Shown piece after piece: positions 45,500-53,503 of a DNA stretch of 60,171 bases. This DNA is from Oscillospiraceae bacterium (GTDB taxonomy: Bacteria; Bacillota; Clostridia; Oscillospirales; Ruminococcaceae), in assembly GCA_012729855.1 (NCBI GenBank), contig JAAYCI010000064.1, forward strand, positions 1-60,171, in the 5' to 3' direction. The first letter of the stretch is position 1. Every line of letters begins with the position of its first letter. Below the pieces are notes generated by a model. That model searched no databases. It was not told the DNA's origin and saw only the letters and a list, made by a program, of their open reading frames with translations. The translations under genes and the position numbers were made by a program.

Positions 45500-46786
45500 C
45501 TACTCGGCAGAGGGAAGCTCCTCCGCCGCGCCAATTTCATCGGTATCCACACCGTCTATGCTGCTGAGCAGCTGGTTGTACCACACCAAAGCCTCCACAA
45601 AAGCTTCGTTCAGCTGGTCCACCGTCACATTGTTGTGCACCATCAAAATGGTGGCTTCGTCCCAGTGGGCGTGCTCGTAGGCGTAAATCAGCTCCATCAC
45701 CGGGTAAAGGGGGCCGCTTTTTTCCACCAGGGCCTCGTGCACCCGCTGGTCCACGGCCACCTCCTTGATGGCCTCGGCCATCGGCTTTTGCAGAATGACG
45801 TCCAGCAGGCTGAACAGCCCCGCCATGAACAGGCTTTGCTGGAACACGCCCAGCTCAAACGCGGTGGCCAGCCCCTCGGCAAACTTGGCCCGCACCAAAG
45901 ACAGCTTGGTCACCTCGCTGGGGCGGTCCTCCGCCAGGCTTACCGAGATGGCCACGGTGGCCCAGCGGCGCACCTCCTGCTGGCCCAGAATGGCAATGGC
46001 GCTTTGGATGGAACCCACCTTGCGCTTGAGGCCGACGGCGTCGGAGTTGATGAAGCGCATGAGCGAGATGGAGAGGGAGGGGTCGCGCTCAATGATTTTG
46101 GCGATGTCCTGCAAGTCAAAGTCGTCTTCGTTTACCTGGCGCAGCAGGTGCAGGGCGTTTACCTTTAACGGCGAGATGGTGGTGATGCCCTGGGTGATGG
46201 GCTGGTCGTAAAACCGGCCGGTGAACAAGGCGTTGCGGTTGGCGCCCAGCTTGGCGTAGGTATCGTTGTCGGGGATATGGGTGATCACCACGGTTTTGTC
46301 CAGCAGGCGGTATTGGGCGGTTTTCAGCCAGTGGGCAAAGTTGCGGTCTTTATAGTTTAGTATCAGGTGCTGCACATAGGGCATCAGCACACTGCGCTCT
46401 TCGTCGGGGGGCAGGCCGTCCAGCGCTATCCCATAGCCGCGCGCGCGCATCTGCTCAAACTGGGCCAATGTCTCGGCGTCCGGCTGTATGTCGGCCGGCA
46501 TGGTAATGATCAGCCTGGCGGGGTCGATGTTCAAATCATTCAGCGCGTTGGCCATCAGCATCAGGCGGGTAACGTCTACAAACAGCCGCTTGTCGCCCGC
46601 AAAAGGCTCCACCCCCAAGCGCTTCAGCAGCACCAGCGCCGGCGACGTGGTGGACATGGCAATGCTGCGCCCCCGGAAGTCGTTGGCAACGTCCAGCAGG
46701 CGTTCGCCGTTGCGGTCACGCAGGCGGTAGGCCTGCACCTCCATGTTGGCGTCAAATAGCGGTATGGCGACTATGAACACTTTCAT
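45500..46786 (-). CDS. EAL-like/HDOD signalling protein (YuxH type)
   Basis: A 428-residue protein with a degenerate EAL-like N-terminal half and an HDOD C-terminal half. It starts KVFIVAIPLFDANMEVQAYRLR, which matches the YuxH layout (xVFIARQPIFDxxxxVxGYELLxR), but the EAL catalytic motif is missing, so it is not expected to degrade cyclic di-GMP. The HDOD part (about 210-400) has KVNALHLLRQVN, IAKIIERDPSLSISLMRFINS and AIAILGQQEVRRWATVAIS. It is probably an output or scaffold protein in signalling. The start at 46786 has AAGGGCGG about 10 bases upstream; an ATG six bases earlier is closer to the site than usual. Confidence 0.9.
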   Translation of the reverse strand: MKVFIVAIPLFDANMEVQAYRLRDRNGERLLDVANDFRGRSIAMSTTSPALVLLKRLGVEPFAGDKRLFVDVTRLMLMANALNDLNIDPARLIITMPADIQPDAETLAQFEQMRARGYGIALDGLPPDEERSVLMPYVQHLILNYKDRNFAHWLKTAQYRLLDKTVVITHIPDNDTYAKLGANRNALFTGRFYDQPITQGITTISPLKVNALHLLRQVNEDDFDLQDIAKIIERDPSLSISLMRFINSDAVGLKRKVGSIQSAIAILGQQEVRRWATVAISVSLAEDRPSEVTKLSLVRAKFAEGLATAFELGVFQQSLFMAGLFSLLDVILQKPMAEAIKEVAVDQRVHEALVEKSGPLYPVMELIYAYEHAHWDEATILMVHNNVTVDQLNEAFVEALVWYNQLLSSIDGVDTDEIGAAEELPSAE

Positions 46787-46831
46787 CAGCATGTCCGCCC
46801 TTCATTTTAACGTGGCTATGCTCCATACATT

Positions 46832-46860
46832 ATCATATCGAAAAGCCGACAAAAAAGCAA
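46832..46860 (-). promoter_or_regulatory. Promoter of the EAL-like/HDOD gene
   Basis: On the minus strand TTGCTT (46860-46855), a 17-base spacer, then TATGAT (46837-46832). Confidence 0.65.
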
Positions 46861-46903
46861 TCGCTTTGCTAAAAAAGTTCATTTTTACGGGGCTTTCTGT
46901 GGG

Positions 46904-46932
46904 TGGACAGGCCACGGGCTATCTGCTATGAT
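46904..46932 (+). promoter_or_regulatory. Promoter of the thioesterase gene
   Basis: TGGACA (46904-46909), a 17-base spacer, then TATGAT (46927-46932). Confidence 0.7.
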
Positions 46933-46967
46933 GGCAAAAAGAGCCCATTGTGGAAGGAGCATTTTTT

Positions 46968-47447
46968 ATGGATGCAACGCAGAAGCGCAGGGTGGCCGAC
47001 TCTGAGATAGAGAACGTGTTCCCGCTGATATACAAGCACATGAACAGCCACGGGCGGCTGTTTGGCGGGGTTTTGATGCAATGGATAGACCAGCTGGCCG
47101 GCATGGTGGCCTACCGCCACGCCCACCAGCGGGTGATAACCGCCGTGGTGGACAGCCTGGCCTTCAAGGGCCCGGCGTTCATAGACGAGGTGGTGGTGAT
47201 GCACGGCTGTGTTACCTATGTGGGCCGAACCTCGATAGAGGTGAAGGTGGATACCTTTGTGGAGACAATAGGCGTGGAGCGCCGGCAGATCAACGAGGCT
47301 TACCTGGTAATGGTGGCCATAGACGAAAAGGGCGAGCCCTGCCCGGTGCCCGGCCTGGAGCTGGAAACCGAGGAACAAAAGCACGAGTGGGCCATGGGCG
47401 AAAAGCGCAACGCCCTGCGCAAGCAGCGCAGGTTGGAGCAGTATTAG
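46968..47447 (+). CDS. Hotdog-fold acyl-CoA thioesterase (YkhA/YciA type)
   Basis: A 159-residue single hotdog-fold thioesterase that hydrolyses acyl-CoAs. MNSHGRLFGGVLMQWIDQLAG (the hotdog helix with its conserved Gly and Asp), VVDSLAFKGPAFIDEVV and VTYVGRTSIEVKV are YkhA/YciA/BFIT-type signatures. A Lys/Arg-rich C-terminal tail (about 135-159) follows. ATG 46968 is chosen because GGAAGGAGC lies before it; a GTG 18 bases earlier overlaps this site. It is 14 bases from the next gene, so both are probably one transcript. Confidence 0.92.
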   Translation: MDATQKRRVADSEIENVFPLIYKHMNSHGRLFGGVLMQWIDQLAGMVAYRHAHQRVITAVVDSLAFKGPAFIDEVVVMHGCVTYVGRTSIEVKVDTFVETIGVERRQINEAYLVMVAIDEKGEPCPVPGLELETEEQKHEWAMGEKRNALRKQRRLEQY

Positions 47448-47461
47448 TCGAGGTATTCATA

Positions 47462-47842
47462 ATGTACCAATCTGAATTTTGCGACGTATCCTATAATGAA
47501 GAACTGAATATCGCTTTTGTGAAATGGAAGCAATTTTGCCGGGGCGACGCCTACAGAAACCCTTTGCGTTACGCATTGGAAATAATGGCCCATAGCGCAG
47601 GGTGCAATTATTGTGCGGATACGCGGCAGGGCTTTGAAAACGAAGACGCCGATACAGAATGGGTTTTCAACACCTTTTTGCCGCAAGCGGCCAAAACAAC
47701 CTGCCGGAAAATCTTCTTTATCATTGATGCGGACAACGCCCTGAAAGATGAGCTGGAGGGGCAGGCTGCAGAGATGGGCAAGCTGTTTGAGGTGCATTAT
47801 TGCTTTGGGTTAGAAGAGGTAAAGCAAATACTGGGCCACTGA
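47462..47842 (+). CDS. Hypothetical protein, STAS/SpoIIAA-like in pattern
   Basis: A 126-residue soluble protein: LNIAFVKWKQFCRGDAYRNPLRYAL, CNYCADTRQGFENEDADTEWVFNTFLPQAA and CRKIFFIIDADNALKDELEGQ. The alternating strand-helix order and the NYxADTR...W...FxPxA spacing resemble the SpoIIAA/STAS-like group of small proteins, but I cannot confirm this. Its codons are markedly less G+C-rich than those of its neighbours, a possible sign of transfer. ATG 47462 follows a modest GAGGT site 10 bases upstream. It lies 14 bases after the thioesterase gene. Confidence 0.7.
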   Translation: MYQSEFCDVSYNEELNIAFVKWKQFCRGDAYRNPLRYALEIMAHSAGCNYCADTRQGFENEDADTEWVFNTFLPQAAKTTCRKIFFIIDADNALKDELEGQAAEMGKLFEVHYCFGLEEVKQILGH

Positions 47843-47874
47843 TTTTACGGGGAGTGGTATCCATAAAAATAAAT

Positions 47875-47904
47875 AAATGCCGCCGGAAAACCCGGCGGCA
47901 TTTA
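47875..47904. terminator. Bidirectional terminator
   Basis: A 12-bp perfect stem AAATGCCGCCGG / CCGGCGGCATTT, with AATAAAT to the left and ACTT to the right, between convergent genes. Confidence 0.8.
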
Positions 47905-47917
47905 CTTATGCGCCCCA

Positions 47918-48892
47918 CTAAGGGCACACCACCACGGCATTTTCGCCCAGTGCCTGGTAGCCGGCCATGGCGGCGGCCTTGTCGACAGCCACCTCGACCT
48001 GCAAGGGGTCGCAAAGATAAAACTGGGTGTCGTTGTAGCCGCGCAGCACCACGCAGTGCAGGTTGGCATAGGGGCGGTACTCGGTGCCGTCGGGCAGCAG
48101 CCAGTAAAAGCGGGGGGCATAACGGGCCTCGCCGCCGTCCAGGGTCAACCAGAACACCACCGGGCAGCCGGCGTCCAGCCAGCCTTCCAGCGCGGCGGTG
48201 TCGCTGCCGGAGATATCCTGCGCCTGCAGGAGGCTGCCAGCCTGCTGCAAATAGCTGTTGGCGCCCGCTGCCACCGCCGGCGCCAGGCAGTAAAAGCCGA
48301 AGTTATCGGCGGGGTCGCCCGCGTAGGCCTGGGCAGGGTTGGGGCCCAGGCGCCCGGCGTTGGTGGTGGTGAAGTCCTGCCGGGGTATATGGTTGTAGGC
48401 AATGTCCAGCTTGTCGGCCTCAAAGCCCCAGAAGTTCAGCACAATGGCAAGGCTGGTGGCTTCACAGCCGTTGGGCAGCTCCGGCTTTTGCAGCAGGCCG
48501 GGCAGGCCCTCCAGCCACACGCCTGCGCCGTCGGCAATCTCCGGGGCCTGTGCCAGGCCGCTGGTGGGCAGGGTGTGCGCATTGCTGGTGGCCGGGCCAC
48601 GCAGGATGTGGGCCAGCAGGTTGGGCTGGGCGGCCTTGCCCTGCAGCACCTGCAGCCCGGCCAGCGCCAGACACCCGGCTGCCACCAGTACCAGTGCCGA
48701 AAACAGCGTGGACACCAGCCCGGGCCACCGCCTAGTTCGCGGGGCAGGGGCCTGCGGCACAGCAGGCGTGTCGTCCTCTGTGGTATTGCCGAGCGCCAGG
48801 GGCCGCAGCCAGGCCGGGCCGGGCGGGTATTCCCCGGTGTGGCCTTTCATGCCGGGTGTGGTGTGCCCGGGCTCCTTCGTTGGGTGTAACAT
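47918..48892 (-). CDS. Membrane-anchored C39-like cysteine peptidase
   Basis: A 324-residue protein with one N-terminal membrane helix (about 56-82, after a ~50-residue cytoplasmic arm) and an extracellular peptidase_C39-like domain. The catalytic Cys143 is in LPNGCEATSLAIVLNFWG, His279 in LHCVVLRGYND and the Asp in YLCDPLQ. Such single-domain proteins occur in Firmicutes, often as envelope proteases; there is no ABC transporter domain or adjacent bacteriocin gene, so a role in leader-peptide processing is unlikely. The ATG at 48892 follows GGGAGGCATACCG. Confidence 0.88.
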   Translation of the reverse strand: MLHPTKEPGHTTPGMKGHTGEYPPGPAWLRPLALGNTTEDDTPAVPQAPAPRTRRWPGLVSTLFSALVLVAAGCLALAGLQVLQGKAAQPNLLAHILRGPATSNAHTLPTSGLAQAPEIADGAGVWLEGLPGLLQKPELPNGCEATSLAIVLNFWGFEADKLDIAYNHIPRQDFTTTNAGRLGPNPAQAYAGDPADNFGFYCLAPAVAAGANSYLQQAGSLLQAQDISGSDTAALEGWLDAGCPVVFWLTLDGGEARYAPRFYWLLPDGTEYRPYANLHCVVLRGYNDTQFYLCDPLQVEVAVDKAAAMAGYQALGENAVVVCP

Positions 48893-48990
48893 CGGTATGC
48901 CTCCCATCCCTGTGTGTTTGCTGCCCACAGTATCTCACGGGAATGTATCACCGGCGTTGCCAACTTGCATCCAAGTTGTATCGCGGCACA

Positions 48991-49038
48991 AAAAAAGTGC
49001 CCCGTGCCGCCGGCAGGATCCGGCCACGGGGCGCTTTT
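48991..49038. terminator. Terminator of the SDR gene (bidirectional)
   Basis: Stem AAG-GCCCCGTG / CACGGGGC-CTT with an inner GCCGG/CCGG pair, flanked by an A-run on the left (T-run on the minus strand) and CTTTTG on the right. Confidence 0.75.
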
Positions 49039-49067
49039 GGGCAGTGTAAAGGTTTTGAACGATGGCG

Positions 49068-49838
49068 CTACAGCACCGTCCAGCCGCCGTCCACATACAA
49101 AATCTGGCCGGTGGTGTAGCTGCAGGCGTCCGAGGCGAAATACAGCAGGGCGGCGTCCAGCTCGCCCGGCAGGCCGGTGCGCTCCAGTGCGGTGTTGGCC
49201 TTCACAAAGTTGATGAACTTCTCATCGTGGAAGTCGGCTTCGGTCATCTCGGTTTCAAAGTAGGCCGGACCAATGGCGTTCACGTTGATGTTGTGTTTTG
49301 CCCATTCCACGGCCAGCGCCTTGGTAAGGGTGAGCAGCCCGCCCTTGGTGGCGCAATAGGCCGCTACGCTGTACATGCCCTTGCTGGGTATCAGGCTGTG
49401 CACCGAGCCAATGTTGACGATGCGCCCATAGTGCTGGGCAATCATGATGCGGCCCACCTCACGCGAGAGGATGAACGGGCCGTTCAGGTTGAGGTCCATC
49501 ATGATCTTCCACTGCTTGTCGGTGATGTCCTCGGCCGGCACGTCCATGGAGCGGCCGGCGTTGTTCACCAGAATATCAATGCGGCCAAACCGGGCGTGCA
49601 CGGCCTTCACCGTTTCGGCAATCTCCTCCGGTTTTACAATGTTGCAGGTAAAGGCCTCGGCCTCCACACCCAGCTCGCGCAGCTCGGCGGCCAGCGCGTC
49701 CAGGCGGTCCTTGCGGCGTGCCACCAGCGCCAGGCTGGCGCCCTGGCCGGCCAGCGCCCTGGCAAACTGCACGCCCAGCCCGGACGACGCCCCCGTAACC
49801 AGCGCCACCCGGCCGCTCAGGTCAAAGTAATTTTTCAT
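49068..49838 (-). CDS. SDR family NAD(P)-dependent oxidoreductase
   Basis: A 256-residue classical short-chain dehydrogenase. The cofactor loop TGASSGLG is at 15-22, NNAG at 92-95, and the catalytic Tyr161-Lys165 is in YCATK, with the Ser in NIGSVHS. ARR after the second strand suggests NADP(H). The C-terminal GQILYVDGGWTVL is typical. By overall pattern it is close to gluconate 5-dehydrogenase/KduD-like enzymes, but the substrate is open. The ATG at 49838 follows GAGGGGGGC. It is divergent from a sodium:solute symporter gene, which may import its substrate. Confidence 0.92.
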   Translation of the reverse strand: MKNYFDLSGRVALVTGASSGLGVQFARALAGQGASLALVARRKDRLDALAAELRELGVEAEAFTCNIVKPEEIAETVKAVHARFGRIDILVNNAGRSMDVPAEDITDKQWKIMMDLNLNGPFILSREVGRIMIAQHYGRIVNIGSVHSLIPSKGMYSVAAYCATKGGLLTLTKALAVEWAKHNINVNAIGPAYFETEMTEADFHDEKFINFVKANTALERTGLPGELDAALLYFASDACSYTTGQILYVDGGWTVL

Positions 49839-50146
49839 AAAGTGCCCCCCTCGTTGGTTTTGTTGAATAAGCGATAGTCCCATTAAAGCATGGCGGAGGG
49901 GCGGCGTCAATCTGGTGCATGACAAAGTAGCTAAAAATTTACATAATAATAGGATAAATACTAAATATATAGTATTGACACCCCGCAAATACGGGTGCTA
50001 AGATAAAAATAAGAAGGGGGCGCGGCTGTACTATATTATATGGCCGTGTGTTTGTTTTATCAAACATTTCCAATATGAGCGGCGCATTTTGTCGGAAATC
50101 TGAAAGGTATGTGTTTGCAGGCAATACACTTTGAGGAGGTTTTGTT
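49839..50146. promoter_or_regulatory. Divergent regulatory region of the SDR and symporter genes
   Basis: An AT-rich 308-base region. Toward the symporter it holds TTGACA (49975-49980), an 18-base spacer and TAAGAT (49999-50004). A dyad AATACTA-N6-TAGTATT (49957-49976) overlaps the -35. The 137-base leader to the symporter ATG has no further clear motif apart from its ribosome site (TGAGGAGG). Confidence 0.65.
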
Positions 50147-51655
50147 ATGGATAACCTTGTCCCCTTGCTGATGGTCGTCATCTATATCGTAGGCACCACC
50201 GTCATCAGTTTCTTCTTCAGTAAAAAGGCTTCGAAGAATTCGGCACAGTATTTTGTGGCCGAGCGCACGTTAACGCTGGTCATGTCCATCGCGCTGCTTT
50301 TCTCAGAGATCGTTGCCGGGGCGGGTACCATAGGCAATGCGTCCGACGCATATTCCACCGGGCTTTCCTCGGTATGGGCCAACTGGGGCATGACACTGGG
50401 CTGCATACTGTTCCTGGTGTCGGTGGCGCGCTTTTACCGGGCGGTGGGTGTGGCCAAGGGGGCCATGTCCATTCCGCAGGCATACTATTTTATGTTCGAC
50501 ACCAAAACCCGTATGGCGCTGATGTTCATTGTGGTTATTGCCTACACCATGATATTTTCTACCCAGGCCAAGGCGGCGGCGTCCATTGTGGCCCCGCTGC
50601 TGGGCGCCGATGCGACCCTGATGGCCTGGGTCATCACGGCGCTGTTCATTCTGGTTACCGTAACGGGCGGTATTTCGGGCATTGCCTGGATGAATGTGGT
50701 GCACAGCGTGGTGATGTACGTGGGGATGGCCCTTGTGTGCATCATGTCTGTGGTATCGGTGGGTGGTTTTGAGGGGCTGGCAGCCAACCTGCCGGCCGAC
50801 CACTTCAACTTCATGTATCCATCCATCCCCACCACCATAGCCTACGCGCTGGGCACGGCCATATCGTTCCTGGCCGCCAGCACGGTTACCAATGTATCGT
50901 TCAGCGCCAAAACCTTTAAAACCTCCAAAAGGGCCATTCTGGCGTCCGGCATTCTGGTAATGCCGTTTGCGCTGATGCCTGCGCTTATGGGGCTGAGCGC
51001 GCGGGTAGCCATGCCCGGCATTGCCCCCGACAGCGCGCTGTTTGCCATGGCCAACAGCTTGGGCAGTGTGTTTGGCGGCATTGTGTCCATGGCCATTCTG
51101 GCGGCCATATGGTCTACGGCGCCAGCGCTGCTGCTGGTTATTTGCACCAGCCTTACCAAAGACCTGTACAAAGGCATTATCAAAAGGGATGCCAGCGATA
51201 AATCGCAGATGCGGTTCAGCCGTATCATGGCGGTGGTTGTTGGCGCGGCCGGCACCACACTGGGCCTGTCGGTGCCGTCCATTCTGGGGCAGATGCTGGG
51301 GGCCTTCCAGATACGCAGCGTGGTGGGCATTGTGCTGGTGGCGGCCATTGTGTGGAAGCGGGTGTCGCCCAACGCGGCTTTTTGGTCTATCATATCCGGC
51401 GGTACCGTGGCGCTGGTGTGGCATTTTGCCGGCAACCCGTTTGACATAGCGCCGCTGTGGCCTACACTGGTAACCTGCCTGCTGGTGCTCATTCCCGTCA
51501 CGCTGGCCAGCAAGAAGAAGGTGAGCGACGGCTACCTGATGTACCAGGAGTCGCTGAAAGAAATGCAGCAGTACGAGCTAAAGGCCGAAGCCGATGTAAA
51601 AAAGGAAAAGCAGGCCAGGAAAGCGGAAAAAGCAGCCGCACGGGCCGCAAAGTAG
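50147..51655 (+). CDS. Sodium:solute symporter family protein
   Basis: A 502-residue SSS (PutP/PanF-like) transporter with about 13 hydrophobic helices. The sodium-site region (FSEIVAGAGTIGNASDAY), GGISGIAWMNVVHSVVMYVG, and the unwound helix FLAASTVTNVSFSAKTFKTSKRA are SSS features. The last ~45 residues form a Lys/Ala/Glu-rich cytoplasmic tail. ATG 50147 follows TGAGGAGG. The substrate is not clear; the divergent SDR suggests a sugar acid, polyol or similar. It has a strong promoter with an overlapping palindrome, so it is probably induced. Confidence 0.9.
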   Translation: MDNLVPLLMVVIYIVGTTVISFFFSKKASKNSAQYFVAERTLTLVMSIALLFSEIVAGAGTIGNASDAYSTGLSSVWANWGMTLGCILFLVSVARFYRAVGVAKGAMSIPQAYYFMFDTKTRMALMFIVVIAYTMIFSTQAKAAASIVAPLLGADATLMAWVITALFILVTVTGGISGIAWMNVVHSVVMYVGMALVCIMSVVSVGGFEGLAANLPADHFNFMYPSIPTTIAYALGTAISFLAASTVTNVSFSAKTFKTSKRAILASGILVMPFALMPALMGLSARVAMPGIAPDSALFAMANSLGSVFGGIVSMAILAAIWSTAPALLLVICTSLTKDLYKGIIKRDASDKSQMRFSRIMAVVVGAAGTTLGLSVPSILGQMLGAFQIRSVVGIVLVAAIVWKRVSPNAAFWSIISGGTVALVWHFAGNPFDIAPLWPTLVTCLLVLIPVTLASKKKVSDGYLMYQESLKEMQQYELKAEADVKKEKQARKAEKAAARAAK

Positions 51656-51677
51656 CCCGGTTTATGTTGGGAACAAA

Positions 51678-51711
51678 GCGCCCCGGAACACTCAAGCGTG
51701 TTCCGGGGCTT
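51678..51711. terminator. Terminator between the symporter and the convergent hydrolase
   Basis: An 11-bp perfect stem CCCCGGAACAC / GTGTTCCGGGG, extended by AAG/CTT pairs; the T-run is poor (CTTCT). Confidence 0.6.
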
Positions 51712-51728
51712 CTGCGTGGGTTGCTTTT

Positions 51729-53216
51729 TCAGGTGTCCAGCGACGCCCCAAAGAACTGGTAGTCGGTATAGTCGCGTTCGCCCGGCTGCGGGGTTTCGGC
51801 GCCCATGCGCGGGGTGCGGCGCATTTTCAGCAGCGCGCCGCCGCTGCCAAAGTGAATTTCGTAATCATCCAAAAAGACGGAATGGGTGCTGACCATGCGC
51901 ATGTGATAGACGCCGTTTTGCCAGCCGCCCGTGCAGGCCACGTCGGGGGTGAAGGCCGGCACCGACGGATAGGTGCGGCTGTGCGCCATGAAGCTGTGGC
52001 TTTCGGCCCAATGGCCGTTTTTGCCAATGATAGCCGAGCCGGAAGCCCCTTTGCTGTGCAGGGTAAAGGTATCCTCGCCGTTTGCGCCCAGCGTAAGCGC
52101 AAACCCGGTGATGCCAATTTTGCTGGGCGTTACCCGGTAGTGCCGGCCGGAGAATTGCTGTGCGCCGGCTGGGGGTGGCTCGTTGGCCGTCAGCGGCGGG
52201 ATAGCCAGCGCGGCCAGGCGGGCTTCCAGTTGTTGCTGGGCGGCGGCATGTGGCGGCAGCGCGTCGGGCAGCAGGCCGGGTACCAGCGTTTCAAATAGCA
52301 TGTCGGGCATCAGGTAGTCGAAGCAGTGGCCGGCCAGTGTGACCACCACGGTGTCCTGCCGCGGCAGCACGGTGCAGTTCTGGCCCAGCAGGCCGGCGGC
52401 CCGGTAGGAGGCGCCGTCGGTGCAGCGCCAAAACTGGTAGCCATACCCGGCCTCGTACTGCGGGGCGGGGGTGGCGCCGTAGTCGCTGGGCACCTGGCGG
52501 CTGGTGGCAGCTTCTATCCAGCTGGCATCCAGCAGCTGCGTGCCTTGCCAGTTGCCCTTTTGCAGCAAAAACTGCCCAAAGCGGGCCAGGTGGCCGGCGC
52601 GCAGGTTCAGGCCATACGCCCCGGTGGTGATGCCGCCCGGCATTTCCATCCAGTCGCTGGCGTCAATGCCCAGCGGGTCCAGCAGGCGGGGCTTCAGGTA
52701 GGCGGCCATTTTTTGGCCGCTGCGCTTTTGCACCAGGGCGGCCAGCACATTGCTGGCGCCGTTGTTGTAGGTATACACAGTGCCCGGCGGGTGGGTGATA
52801 TAGCTTTGCATAAAATTCTGCAGCCAGTTTTGGCTGGGGTCAAAGGTGGCGGTATCGCCCGAGGCATGCCCCGTGGTCATGGTAAGCAGGTGCCGCAGCT
52901 GCATCTTGCGCATGTTTTCGCAGGGCGCCGCCGGCAGCAGCTCGGGGAAAGCCTCCGCCACGGGCTCATCCAGCGCCAGCAGGCCCTCCTGCAAAGCAAA
53001 GCCCACCGCCATACCGGTAAAGCTTTTGGTCACCGAAAAAACCGGGTGGGGGTTTTCCAGCTTATAGGGTTTCACGGCGCCCTCGGCTATGCAGTGGCCG
53101 TGCCTGAGCACCATAAAAGCATGGCCGTTCATCTGCTCAAAGCGCTCGGCAAAGCGCTGTATGGCCGCCGGGTCCACGCCCATCTCAGCCGGTGTCGCGC
53201 GGGGGAATTCAAACAT
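51729..53216 (-). CDS. Serine hydrolase, class C beta-lactamase/DD-peptidase fold
   Basis: A 495-residue protein of the beta-lactamase/S12 peptidase superfamily. The SxxK motif is S61-V-T-K64; YxN is YNNG further on. The N-terminus MFEFPRATPAEMGVDPAAIQRFAERFEQM is typical for esterase-like members. After about residue 330 comes an extra beta-rich domain with ITGFALTLGANGEDTFTLHSKG and no known family. There is no signal peptide, so it is cytoplasmic and unlikely to be a resistance enzyme; esterase or peptidase activity is more likely. The ATG at 53216 follows GAAGGATG. The same frame is open all the way into the upstream gene only because of that gene's frameshift. Confidence 0.88.
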   Translation of the reverse strand: MFEFPRATPAEMGVDPAAIQRFAERFEQMNGHAFMVLRHGHCIAEGAVKPYKLENPHPVFSVTKSFTGMAVGFALQEGLLALDEPVAEAFPELLPAAPCENMRKMQLRHLLTMTTGHASGDTATFDPSQNWLQNFMQSYITHPPGTVYTYNNGASNVLAALVQKRSGQKMAAYLKPRLLDPLGIDASDWMEMPGGITTGAYGLNLRAGHLARFGQFLLQKGNWQGTQLLDASWIEAATSRQVPSDYGATPAPQYEAGYGYQFWRCTDGASYRAAGLLGQNCTVLPRQDTVVVTLAGHCFDYLMPDMLFETLVPGLLPDALPPHAAAQQQLEARLAALAIPPLTANEPPPAGAQQFSGRHYRVTPSKIGITGFALTLGANGEDTFTLHSKGASGSAIIGKNGHWAESHSFMAHSRTYPSVPAFTPDVACTGGWQNGVYHMRMVSTHSVFLDDYEIHFGSGGALLKMRRTPRMGAETPQPGERDYTDYQFFGASLDT

Positions 53217-53253
53217 TCTGCCACATCCTTCCTCACTGTAAGGCTTTGCGGTC

Positions 53254-53283
53254 ATCATACCATATGGGGTGGCGGGGGGGCAA
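53254..53283 (-). promoter_or_regulatory. Promoter of the serine hydrolase gene
   Basis: On the minus strand TTGCCC (53283-53278), an 18-base spacer, then TATGAT (53259-53254). It lies about 40 bases before the start and next to the foldback element. Confidence 0.5.
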
Positions 53284-53302
53284 TTGCCAAAGGCGTATGT
53301 TC

Positions 53303-53444
53303 TGTGGCGGCAAGTGGGCGGGGCGCGTCCTGGCATCTCCCTCTGCTTCGTTCCAATGAAAAAATCACCACATGTGCGGTGATTTTTTCTATTCCACTGC
53401 GCGCCGGGAGACACCAGGCCACACCCCGCCCACTTGCCGCCACA
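53303..53444. repeat. 142-bp foldback element with a central terminator hairpin
   Basis: Positions 53303-53341 and 53406-53444 are inverted copies: the outer 21 bases (TGTGGCGGCAAGTGGGCGGGG) are identical and 34 of 39 overall. The centre holds a further stem AAAAAATCACC / GGTGATTTTTT (53359-53369 and 53378-53388) with its own T-runs on both strands. The whole spacer can fold as one long hairpin. It carries no gene. It could be a MITE, a cruciform or an over-long terminator. Confidence 0.8.
53359..53388. terminator. Central terminator hairpin of the foldback element
   Basis: An 11-bp perfect stem AAAAAATCACC / GGTGATTTTTT, giving a T6 run on either strand; it would end the acyl-CoA dehydrogenase transcript. 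Confidence 0.8.
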
Positions 53445-53503
53445 ACGTAAAGTCCGCCCGATACAAGGCGTACCGGGCGGGAAAAGAATTTGATAGGGGA
53501 GCC

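Noticed and set aside
47918..48892. Bacteriocin-processing C39 system
   Set aside because: No ABC transporter, no double-Gly leader peptide gene, and only a single membrane helix with a lone peptidase domain.
51729..53216. Antibiotic-resistance beta-lactamase
   Set aside because: No signal peptide and an extra C-terminal domain; it looks like an esterase-type member of the superfamily.
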